DNA from: CAYUQT01 sp964446835
GTDB taxonomy: Bacteria; Planctomycetota; Phycisphaerae; UBA1845; JAFGLZ01
DNA length: 64,000 nt
Assembly (NCBI GenBank): GCA_964446835.1
Contig: CAYUQT010000039.1
Span: 1 to 64,000, forward strand
Direction of reading: 5' to 3'
Of this stretch, positions 55,227-62,426 are shown one piece after another. The translations under genes were made by a program, and so were the position numbers. Under the pieces are notes generated by a model. That model was not told the origin of the DNA and made no database searches. It was given only the letters and a program-made list of their open reading frames with translations. Position 1 is the stretch's first letter. Each line of letters starts with the position of its first letter.

Positions 55227-56351
55227 CTATCCCTCCAGCCGACATCGAGTCCAGCCGATCCCCGCCCGCTCGTTCACCACGCACCAGTAGACAGCAAGAA
55301 ACGCGTCGTCGGACCACCGGATGGCCGACGGGGCCCCAAACTGAAAGTGCGTGACGGCATAGTCGTTCCGCGTGATGCTGCTTGCACTGCGATTCTCCGG
55401 CGACCAGACCTCACCGTCGTGCCGGGTCGTCCATTGACCATGGGCCAGATCGACGACCTGAGCCCGAACACCGACCGGTGGCCGCCGGTGATTGTAGATG
55501 AAGAGCACCTGCTCATCGCCCAGTCGCATGGGCCAGCCGGTCTGCCCCCGCACGGGAGACGCCGCCGGCGGCCCCCAGGTGCGCCCCGCATCGTGGCTGA
55601 TCGCGAAGTGATTCGGCAGATCTTGATCGGTCTGCCAATCGTGGGCCCAACAGGTGGCCAGCAGGACATCGCCCGCAAGCGGCACGACGCGGCACTCCCA
55701 GAACCCCACACGGTCGGTCGGGTCGTGGAAGATGTCGATCGGCCCCGACCACGTCGCGCCGCCGTCGGTCGATCGCATCAGGGTTACGCGATGCCCGAAC
55801 GGGCAGTGGCCGTCCCACTCTCGCCAGGTCGAGCACGAGAGGACCAGCGTGCCGTCGGCCAGCGTCACGATGCCCGTAGGCAGCTCCAGCGGCACCGAGT
55901 ACGGCTTGGGCAGCCTGACCGGAGGCGTCCAGTGTCGCCCACCGTCGGCCGAGTGACGCAGCACAACCTCGTTCGCGCGCATGCCGATAGTCTGCGGATG
56001 GATCAGCGGACGCTCGGGATCCTGGGGATCGATTGCCCACCGCGCCCCCAGGCAAAACAGCGAACCGTCGGCCGCCAGACTGATGAAGCCCGTCTCCGTC
56101 GTCCGGCCGGCCGACACCGCTGCCGGATCGATGGGCCCCTCGGCGATCCACGTCGCACCGCCGTCGGTCGACCGCATCAGTTCCGGATGGCTGTCCGGCG
56201 TCTCAACCCCTTTTGAGGCGATGAAGCTCGCCAGCAACTCCCGTTCGCCCAGGCGCACCACGCGAGGATAGTAGCCCTGCAGGCCGTCGGACGATCGATA
56301 CACCGTGCCCTCATCGACCACGGCAAACCGGACATAGGGTCCGCACGTCAT
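55227..56351 (-). CDS. Asp-box sialidase-like protein (BNR repeat)
   Basis: The 374-aa protein has at least four Asp-box repeats: STDGGATW twice, SADGGRHW and SHDAGRTW, characteristic of six-bladed propeller sialidases and related exoenzymes. An FRIP-like Arg motif is not clear (the N-terminal YYPRVVRLG is a candidate), so true sialidase activity is uncertain. No signal peptide is seen, which is unusual for this family. GAGGTGAG precedes the ATG at 56351. The first 13 codons and about 165 nt upstream recur, decayed, at 58307-58511. Confidence 0.75.
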   Translation of the reverse strand: MTCGPYVRFAVVDEGTVYRSSDGLQGYYPRVVRLGERELLASFIASKGVETPDSHPELMRSTDGGATWIAEGPIDPAAVSAGRTTETGFISLAADGSLFCLGARWAIDPQDPERPLIHPQTIGMRANEVVLRHSADGGRHWTPPVRLPKPYSVPLELPTGIVTLADGTLVLSCSTWREWDGHCPFGHRVTLMRSTDGGATWSGPIDIFHDPTDRVGFWECRVVPLAGDVLLATCWAHDWQTDQDLPNHFAISHDAGRTWGPPAASPVRGQTGWPMRLGDEQVLFIYNHRRPPVGVRAQVVDLAHGQWTTRHDGEVWSPENRSASSITRNDYAVTHFQFGAPSAIRWSDDAFLAVYWCVVNERAGIGWTRCRLEG

Positions 56352-56516
56352 GATCTCACCTCATCCTGATAGACGCCGCGACAGGCAATGCGAACCGATG
56401 CGACGAACGTCCGCCTCCGATTGCGGCCGCATGCACTGTCTCCCGCCTCCAGGTGCTCCTGAACGCGAGGGTTGATCAGACTGTACCACGCCGAATGGCA
56501 CGCCTCCAGGACACAC
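56352..56516 (-). repeat. Duplicated upstream region, copy 1
   Basis: This region upstream of the sialidase-like gene recurs at 58349-58511. The first 18 bases from the start codon are identical, then blocks such as ACGCCTCCAGG and CTCCG align in order with small gaps. It ends in a reading frame (DEVRS stop) whose TGA overlaps the next ATG in both copies. It looks like a decayed gene end plus leader. Confidence 0.55.
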
Positions 56517-56857
56517 GAAGCAATAGATTCGGCGTCGAGCGAGAGGGTGGCGCAGTGACCTTGCTTGAGAACAGGACGACTCCATCCGACTGGCATTGCA
56601 TCGAGGGGGCACCACCCATAGCCCATGTCGGTCAGATCGCAGGCGAGCCCGCCGTCGTGGACCTCCTCCGGCAGACCCCAGCGGAAGCCCTTGAAGGGTC
56701 GCTTGCCTCCAGCCATAACAATGGTTGGCTCATTCTGGGTGGGGGCGATGCTGTAGCAGGACTGCCGCGCCCGGCCTTGGCAGGAATTCCTCTGCCAAGG
56801 CCGAGACGCGGGCCCTTCCTGTGCCCTCCGGGAAACATTGTCCGGAGCTATGCACTG
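56517..56857. other. Gene-free stretch with a strong hairpin
   Basis: I see no convincing gene. Open frames on both strands exist but have no ribosome-binding site and no conserved pattern. The main item is a perfect 11-bp stem, GGCCTTGGCAG/CTGCCAAGGCC, at 56773-56802 with an 8-nt loop, which may end the small lipoprotein transcript read from the other side. Confidence 0.4.
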
Positions 56858-57022
56858 TCAGACCCTGAGCCTGTCCATAAGGCTTATTATCGTAATGGTC
56901 TGCAACAGGCTGCTGCTGCCGTTGTCACTGCTCCCACCACCGCAGCCCATCTGGGTGGTCGTGACCCCGGCCGTAGCTGCGAATGTAAGCCACCTGATCG
57001 CCGCGATTTTCAAGCGTGCCAT
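56858..57022 (-). CDS. Small lipoprotein, 54 aa
   Basis: The 54-aa product has a basic start (MARLKIAAIRW), a hydrophobic stretch and TTTQMGC, after which the mature peptide (GGGSSDNGSSS...) is Gly/Ser-rich. This is a plausible lipoprotein signal with a very short mature tail. AAAGGAG lies 8 nt upstream of the ATG at 57022, which is strong support for translation. The hairpin at 56773-56802 could terminate it. Function is unknown; small lipoproteins often act in envelope stress or as membrane spacers. Confidence 0.6.
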   Translation of the reverse strand: MARLKIAAIRWLTFAATAGVTTTQMGCGGGSSDNGSSSLLQTITIISLMDRLRV

Positions 57023-57154
57023 AGTTCGTTCTCCTTTGCGTAAGTAGGCCTGTCTTTCCAGTCGGGCGAGAGCGCCGGGCACGTCCGTCGTCCTGCCCGT
57101 GTTCCGGTTGGCCGCAGGCGTTGTGCCTCGGCATTATAGTAGACGTATTCGAAC

Positions 57155-57173
57155 TATTGACGTTAGGTCAATA
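57155..57173. promoter_or_regulatory. Inverted repeat in an AT-rich island
   Basis: TATTGAC-GTTAG-GTCAATA has 7-bp arms and a 5-nt centre. It lies in a stretch (about 57130-57345) that is much richer in A and T than the rest of the window and contains no gene. Confidence 0.35.
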
Positions 57174-57429
57174 ATTGACTGATGTCCAGAGGCACGGACC
57201 CATACCATCACATGCAAGGCATCTAACTTGCCTTTTAAATAGTAGTTAGGAAAATATGTTATTCATTTGAAATTATTCCATTTCGCCAACCATTAGCCGC
57301 CATGCGATTTATACTATATTGAGCATCATTATTGTTGACAGTCTTGGTGGGTCGAGGCGTGACTCGATTCAGACGTTGAGACCCGTGGACGGGTTGGCCA
57401 GGCAACGTGTGGTGTCATGCTTGCGAGGA

Positions 57430-57487
57430 GGAGGACTCTGCTGGCCGACGCACTTGCTGGAGCCATGAAACTGGGGCTCGGCAGCCC
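57430..57487 (+). repeat. Direct repeat R1, left copy
   Basis: About 58 nt that recur at 61325-61386. A 19-nt core is identical (57450-57468 and 61342-61360). Differences on the plus strand fall mostly at third codon positions of the frame LADALAGAM, so it may derive from a coding sequence. Confidence 0.6.
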
Positions 57488-57909
57488 GTTGGCCGTTGAT
57501 GGATTCCAGAAAGTCCATCCTGCTCACACCTGCGATGGACTGCTTGATGGGGCTGACGGGATCGATGCAGAAATGCGGTCATCGTGCCGACGTACTATGG
57601 TTGTTCGCCAAACGGATGGATGAGGCGATCGTCGTGGTGGTCATGCCTGTCGCCGGCCCGACTCGCCAGGCAAAACATAGAGGCGATGCCAGGTCACAAC
57701 GGTTCTCGGCAATAGCACTGATCCTCTCCTTCGCCGCCGGCACGGCGATGTCCCATGGTAAAGAGCGGCTCACACCCTGATTCAGCACGCCCCGATGCCG
57801 ACTACCTCCAAGTCGTCGGCCTTGTCATACTGCAAGCAGTCAACACAGACGTGACCGAGTCCGCCCTCCATCAGAGCCGGTTCCTGAATCTACAGACACC
57901 TTGAATTGA
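57488..57909. other. Gene-free stretch between R1 and the lipoprotein gene
   Basis: Two short plus-strand frames exist but have no ribosome-binding site and no family resemblance. The end of the stretch, 57884-57935, is repeat R2, whose right-hand copy is at 61625-61676. Confidence 0.35.
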
Positions 57910-58302
57910 CTACTGCAGACGCTCTATCCGGACGGTGATATTGCCGCCTACACGTGATCCGTCATAGACAGTCAACGTGTATGTCCCGGTCACCTGCAGC
58001 GTGACATCCCCCGTGTTGATACCGTCGTGGCAGGTGGCCGGAGGAGGGAAGTAACTGAAGACGCGGTTGGGGTTCTGGATCTCTCCGTAAGGGATCATCG
58101 TATACTTGTCGGCCATCAAGGTAATGCGGACCCTTTCGCCGTTGCTGACCTCAAAAGGCACATCCGCAAACCCCCCATCGGCCCAGACGTTCACCGTCCG
58201 ATTGGAGATCACGGATCCGCTCGAGCTGGACATGCAGCCACCTACGAAGCCCACGAACAGAATGCCGCACGCGGCCACGACTGCTGGAGCGCAAGCTCTC
58301 AC
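57910..58302 (-). CDS. Lipoprotein of unknown function, 130 aa
   Basis: I start at the GTG at 58302 because GAGGAG lies 7 nt upstream. The signal peptide (PAVVAACGILFVGFVGGC) ends in a lipobox with Cys23. The mature part is a small beta-sandwich-like domain with VTLQVTGTYTLTVYDG near the end, similar in flavour to pre-peptidase C-terminal (PPC) domains. The longer TTG start at 58323 is less likely. Its last residues (ITVRIERLQ) are echoed as VSVLMERLL at 61650-61676, in the right copy of R2. The relic start of a sialidase-like gene lies just upstream. Confidence 0.65.
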   Translation of the reverse strand: MRACAPAVVAACGILFVGFVGGCMSSSSGSVISNRTVNVWADGGFADVPFEVSNGERVRITLMADKYTMIPYGEIQNPNRVFSYFPPPATCHDGINTGDVTLQVTGTYTLTVYDGSRVGGNITVRIERLQ

Positions 58303-58306
58303 GAGT

Positions 58307-58348
58307 CTACTCCTCGACCACAACGAACCGGTCAGAGTATCGTGTCAT
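58307..58348 (-). pseudogene. Relic of a sialidase-like gene start (13 codons)
   Basis: ATG at 58348 with GAGGTGAG upstream opens MTRYSDRFVVVEE and then a stop. It aligns with the start of the sialidase-like protein at 56351 (RFAVVDE versus RFVVVEE), and 23 consecutive bases around the start codon are identical. The rest of the gene is missing, replaced by the lipoprotein gene. Confidence 0.6.
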
Positions 58349-58511
58349 GATCTCACCTCATCCTGACGATAGGCATCGCGACAATCCCCTCGGACAGATG
58401 CGACAAGAGCCACCTCCGCGCAGAGCCACAGATACCTCTGTCTGCCCCTGTGCGTCCACAACCACGACAGCGGACTAGACTCTACCATGCCGAGCAAGAC
58501 GCCTCCAGGCC
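58349..58511 (-). repeat. Duplicated upstream region, copy 2
   Basis: Matches 56352-56516 in order with small gaps. It shows that the relic at 58307-58348 arose by duplication of the sialidase-like gene together with its leader. The rest of the gap to 58684 holds the promoter of the HAF-repeat gene. Confidence 0.55.
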
Positions 58512-58558
58512 ACTGCATTCTGGAAACTACTGCATCTATCATTGTGTTTCTTTGGGTA

Positions 58559-58587
58559 TTGACCGTACAACTGGGAGGTGATACTGT
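58559..58587 (+). promoter_or_regulatory. Sigma70-like promoter of the HAF-repeat gene
   Basis: TTGACC (58559-58564) and TACTGT (58582-58587) have a 17-nt spacer, 97 nt before the ATG at 58685. Confidence 0.5.
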
Positions 58588-58684
58588 TGCTCTTGGGGGT
58601 GTGGGAGAGAAGGTCGTACCAGCCGGCGTATGTTCGGGGCACATCTCCCAAGGCAAATACAGGCATGTGGTGGGAGGTCTGCGA

Positions 58685-61210
58685 ATGAAGGCCAACCGAA
58701 TTCTGAGCGCGTTCTGTGGGTTAGCTGTAGCTGCCAGTGCTGGGCGAGCAGACAGCAGTGGGTTTGCGTGGACGTCGCTCAACTACCCCGGCGCATCTCA
58801 GACGCAGTTCATCGCCGTCGACGGCAACAACATCGTGGGGGGATACCAGGATACGCACAGCCGCTGGCACGGCCTTCTCTATGACGGCACCACGTGGACA
58901 ACGCTTGACTACCCGGGAGCAACGGCCGTGGGTGCCCGGGGGATCCTCGGGAACAAGATCGTTGGGCTCTACGTCGACGCCAACAACGTTTCCCACGGCT
59001 TCCTCTACGACAGCGGAACTTGGACGTCGCTGGACTATCCTGGGGCCACGTCGACGTATGCCTGGGGCATCGACGGTAACAACATCGTCGGGCAGTACCA
59101 GGTGAACGGCGACACCACACACCCCCACGGATTCTCATACGACGGCACGACCTGGACGACGCTGGACTATCCCGGGGCCTCGTCTACTCAGGCATACGGC
59201 ATCGATGGGAGCAGCATCGCCGGGGCCTACAACCTCAACGGCCACACCTACGGCTTCCTTCTCAATGGCACAACCTGGTCATCGATCCAGTTCCCTGGCG
59301 CGTCCGACACATGGGTGTACGGCATTGAGGGCACCAACAGGGTCGGTACATACAAGTCCGGCGGTTACAATCACGGCTTCCTTTACAGTGGTACGCTATC
59401 CACCATGCTGCAGTACCCGGGCTCTTCCGACACCTATGCCTATGGCATCTCTGGCAACAAGATCGTCGGGTATAGCGGATCCCTCGGCTGGTGGCGCGGG
59501 TTCGTCTTGACTATCACCCACCCTCTGCTGTCGGTGACTGTGACCAACCCGTCGTGGGGAACCGTCGACATCGAACCGAACCTTCCCTTCTACCTTGATC
59601 CGAACACCGTCGTGACACTGACGGGGCGTCCGATTATCGGGAGGGCCTTCGACCGCTGGACCCTCTATGATCCGAACAACCCCGGCGATGCGAACTTCGC
59701 TGCGTACGATGCCAATGCGGTGATCAGAGTCCGGATGAACACCGACCGGCAGCTCGACGCCACATTCAAGTGCGACAGCCAGGTGGCGCCCTCGTGGCCC
59801 TGGGCGACATTGGACTACCCCGGATCAACGGATACCGTGGCTTCCGCCGTCTCCGGCGACACCATTGTCGGGACCTATCATGACGGCAACAGCGTCCAGC
59901 ACGGATTCCTTTACAGTTACAGTGGCAATACATGGACCACGCTGGACAACCCGGGGGGTACGAACACGAGTCCCACCGGCGTCTCCGGCGGCAAGGTCGT
60001 CGGCACGTTTGTAGACAGCAACAGTGTCACATGCATGTTCCTGTACGACGGCCAAACCTGGACACAATTGGTGGAACCAGGATATCCAGGCATCTTCAAC
60101 CAGATAGGAGGCATCGACGGCAACGACGTCGTGGGGACCTATCAGGTTCCGGATTTCATCTCCCCGATCACCAGGGGCTTCCTTTATGACGGGGCAGCGT
60201 GGACCACTCTGGGAACGTGGTCAACCCAGCACTCCAAGTACGACTACAATCGCTACTACGTCTACATAAACGATGTCTCATCCCGACGGTTTGTCGGAAC
60301 GTATCAACACACTCGCATACTCCCGCCGTATGTGGATGAGAACTACGGCCTCTTCTATGACGGGACGACCTGGACAACGGTGAACGGCCCAGACGGAGAG
60401 AACACCTACTTCCAAAGCATCGACAGCATCAATGTGGTTGGTCGCTATACGGACTCCTCCTCCAGGTCCCATGGTCTCCTCTGCGCCGGCACGACGTGGA
60501 CCACACTGGACCACCCCAATGGAACGGAAACGATCGCCTATGGAATCGATGGCAACAAGATCGTCGGGGCTTACAAAGACACCTTCGGCAGGACCCACGC
60601 CTTCCTGGTAACCATGGAGCACGTCGGCACGTTCATATTGACGGTCGCGCCGAGCCCGGTGGGACACGGGATGATTATCGTTGATCCTCCGCCGAGCACC
60701 AATGGGAAGTACGTCGAGGGTACCGTCGTCACTCTCACGGCCGAACCAAACCAGTATCGCCTGTTCTCCCATTGGGAGGGGGACGTGCCGGGCGGCTACA
60801 GCACGCTCAATCCAGTCACCCTGACAATGGACGGGAACAAGCAGGTTACAGCGGTCTTTACCTGGCCGAACTACACGTTGACCCTTGGAATGTGCAATGC
60901 TGCAGGCGGCGCCCAGGTGAATGTCGAGCCGTTCTTCCCTAACCAGATCTACCCGTCAGGCACGTCGGTGACCCTGAACGCCATACCCGCACCAGGCAAG
61001 GGCTTCGACCACTGGGAGATTCTTGACCCCAACCACCCCGACGATGGCAACTATATGCTGGCAGTGGACGCGAACAACCCGATCACGATCGTGATGGACA
61101 CCGACCGGCTGGTAACGGCTGTCTTCCGGTGCAGCAGTGGAACAGGTCCTATGCTGCCGCTGATGATGCTGGCCTTCGGGGGATTGGCCTCGTTGCGAAG
61201 ACGACGGTAG
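58685..61210 (+). CDS. Secreted HAF-repeat beta-propeller-like protein with C-terminal anchor
   Basis: The 841-aa protein has a signal peptide (MKANRILSAFCGLAVAAS) and about a dozen repeats of roughly 40-45 aa with the pattern GIDGNxIVGxY...HGFLYDGTTWTTLDYPG, matching the extracellular HAF family. Two InlB-type modules interrupt and follow them (FDRWTLYDPN, FDHWEILDPN). It ends CSSG, a hydrophobic span and RRRR, like the protein at 23126-24484. GGGAGG lies about 8 nt before the ATG at 58685. Repeat copies are near-identical at the protein level, suggesting recent expansion. A cell-surface adhesive or sensing role is inferred. Confidence 0.8.
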   Translation: MKANRILSAFCGLAVAASAGRADSSGFAWTSLNYPGASQTQFIAVDGNNIVGGYQDTHSRWHGLLYDGTTWTTLDYPGATAVGARGILGNKIVGLYVDANNVSHGFLYDSGTWTSLDYPGATSTYAWGIDGNNIVGQYQVNGDTTHPHGFSYDGTTWTTLDYPGASSTQAYGIDGSSIAGAYNLNGHTYGFLLNGTTWSSIQFPGASDTWVYGIEGTNRVGTYKSGGYNHGFLYSGTLSTMLQYPGSSDTYAYGISGNKIVGYSGSLGWWRGFVLTITHPLLSVTVTNPSWGTVDIEPNLPFYLDPNTVVTLTGRPIIGRAFDRWTLYDPNNPGDANFAAYDANAVIRVRMNTDRQLDATFKCDSQVAPSWPWATLDYPGSTDTVASAVSGDTIVGTYHDGNSVQHGFLYSYSGNTWTTLDNPGGTNTSPTGVSGGKVVGTFVDSNSVTCMFLYDGQTWTQLVEPGYPGIFNQIGGIDGNDVVGTYQVPDFISPITRGFLYDGAAWTTLGTWSTQHSKYDYNRYYVYINDVSSRRFVGTYQHTRILPPYVDENYGLFYDGTTWTTVNGPDGENTYFQSIDSINVVGRYTDSSSRSHGLLCAGTTWTTLDHPNGTETIAYGIDGNKIVGAYKDTFGRTHAFLVTMEHVGTFILTVAPSPVGHGMIIVDPPPSTNGKYVEGTVVTLTAEPNQYRLFSHWEGDVPGGYSTLNPVTLTMDGNKQVTAVFTWPNYTLTLGMCNAAGGAQVNVEPFFPNQIYPSGTSVTLNAIPAPGKGFDHWEILDPNHPDDGNYMLAVDANNPITIVMDTDRLVTAVFRCSSGTGPMLPLMMLAFGGLASLRRRR

Positions 61211-61324
61211 ACGGTTCTCCTCACAGGACGGGGCGACGGTCATGAAGCGGGCGTCGTGCGGTGGTGTTGCGTGGATTGATCGCAGTCTCTGATGCAGAAC
61301 GGGCGCGCGGTGAATGGACATGGA

Positions 61325-61386
61325 GGACGGTGCTTGCCGATGCACTTGCTGGAGCCATGATACGGGGGGCTCGGTAGTTTGTTGGC
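61325..61386 (+). repeat. Direct repeat R1, right copy
   Basis: Matches 57430-57487. It lies 3,892 nt downstream of the left copy, with the HAF-repeat gene between. Confidence 0.6.
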
Positions 61387-61624
61387 CACTGCGAGCAGCT
61401 CTGCTTCCGTGGATTTCGGCCGGAGAGGAGGGGGTTGTTATGCGCCCTCGTACTCCACAATAGCCCAACATGGGTCAGAACATCACAAACGCCATCACTG
61501 CTGACCAACGTCGTCGGGTGGAATCGAATAGGGTTGCGAGGGGCCATCACCGACGGATCGCAGGCGGTGGAAAAAGCAAATGCACATGCCAAACGATGTA
61601 ACGTTGTGTGAGTGAGCGCCCTGG
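61387..61624. other. Gene-free stretch between repeat copies
   Basis: No gene, promoter or RNA is apparent. It is shorter than the corresponding left-hand interval and does not align with it. Confidence 0.35.
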
Positions 61625-61676
61625 CTGAATCTACAGACACCTCGAACTGACTACAGCAGACGTTCCATCAGGACGG
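61625..61676 (-). pseudogene. Repeat R2, right copy: relic of a lipoprotein gene end
   Basis: The first 18 bases (61625-61642) are identical to 57884-57901, and the minus strand then reads VSVLMERLL-stop where the intact lipoprotein reads ITVRIERLQ-stop. No further lipoprotein sequence follows, so only the 3-prime end remains. Confidence 0.5.
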
Positions 61677-61907
61677 AGACAAGAGCAGGGTTCATGAGAA
61701 TATTTCGGATTCAATAACTGACACACCCACCATTAAAGCTGCCCGTGTCCAGACCATCATCTTCCTCTTTTCATCGATCCTCGCAGAATCCACACATGAC
61801 TCGTCATTGATTCTCAGCCGGTGCCACTGCTTCCGAACGGGATCGTTTAGGGCTTGATGCGGAGCGAGTGGGAACCTGGCAAGGCTCGGTTCTTGACCTG
61901 AATCGAC

Positions 61908-62051
61908 TCAACTGCCGTCGGCATCGATCAGATCGTACCGACGCATTTTCTCGCGGAAGGAAGGACCGTCGATCTGTTTGCTTGTTTTGGGATCAAACGC
62001 GTACTTGCGTGGACGTGCCAAAAAGAAACCCTCTTGCGTGACCTCTATCAA
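61908..62051 (-). CDS. Possible 47-aa protein downstream of tRNA-Glu
   Basis: A minus-strand frame from a TTG at 62051 gives a 47-aa peptide with a protein-like composition (ARPRKYAFDPKTSKQIDG, PSFREKMRRYDLIDADGS). It is too short to be found by usual limits. Against it: no ribosome-binding site, a TTG start, and overlap with the strong terminator hairpin at 62026-62071. It may instead be the surviving end of an older gene. I do not recognise the family. Confidence 0.3.
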   Translation of the reverse strand: MIEVTQEGFFLARPRKYAFDPKTSKQIDGPSFREKMRRYDLIDADGS

Positions 62052-62071
62052 GGCACCACGCAAGAGGGTTT
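62026..62071 (-). terminator. Terminator of the tRNA-Glu transcript
   Basis: AAACCCTCTTGCGTG and CACGCAAGAGGGTTT form a perfect 15-bp stem with a 16-nt loop. On the minus strand it is followed by CTTTTTGG, so it reads as a terminator for the tRNA gene. Confidence 0.75.
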
Positions 62072-62072
62072 A

Positions 62073-62094
62073 GGTCAGAAGCGCATTTCTGACC
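62073..62094 (-). terminator. Second hairpin after tRNA-Glu
   Basis: GGTCAGAA-GCGCAT-TTCTGACC is a perfect 8-bp stem starting 12 nt after the tRNA end. It may help 3-prime processing of the tRNA or add to termination. Confidence 0.45.
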
Positions 62095-62105
62095 CAAGTG
62101 CCAAC

Positions 62106-62178
62106 TGCCCCCAAGGGGACTCGAACCCCTGTCTCCAGGATGAGAACCTGATATCCTAGGCCGCTAGACGATGGGGGC
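62106..62178 (-). tRNA. tRNA-Glu (anticodon CTC)
   Basis: The minus strand folds into a full cloverleaf of 73 nt: acceptor GCCCCCA/TGGGGGC, D-arm with GTCTAG...CTAGGAT, anticodon stem TCAGG/CCTGG with loop TTCTCAT (anticodon CTC, reads GAG), and T-arm AGGGGTTCGAGTCCCCT. The CCA end is not encoded. The sequence follows the classical bacterial tRNA-Glu pattern. Two hairpins follow on the same strand. Confidence 0.97.
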
Positions 62179-62426
62179 CATTTACCGGTCAAGCGATACG
62201 GCTTTCTGTCGCCAAACCCGCTTGACTTGACTGTAAAAATACCGATTCATCGCCCGAAGGTCAACCCCGCCCGACGGCCTCGCGAGGCGAAAGACGTCCC
62301 AACCGCCGCCGGCGCACACCATCACTCCGCCCTTGCTGAAGCATCAACCCCACCGATATAGTGGCCGCCGCAACACGAGGATTCCGCATCCTTGCCGATG
62401 CCCTCTTCCGGAGGAAGGACGTATCG

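Noticed and set aside
35223..56351. Bacteroidetes-type polysaccharide utilisation locus
   Set aside because: Glycan enzymes are abundant, but there is no SusC/SusD pair, TonB receptor, hybrid two-component regulator or sulfatase.
56453..57043. 196-aa plus-strand open frame
   Set aside because: No ribosome-binding site, no recognisable domain, and it overlaps the better-supported small lipoprotein on the other strand.
57155..57173. Start of a CRISPR array or IS terminal repeat
   Set aside because: Only a single inverted repeat is present, with no regularly spaced copies and no transposase or Cas gene.
58685..60640. HAF repeats as a DNA-level satellite
   Set aside because: The similarity is stronger at protein level than at DNA level and stays in frame, so they are protein repeats.
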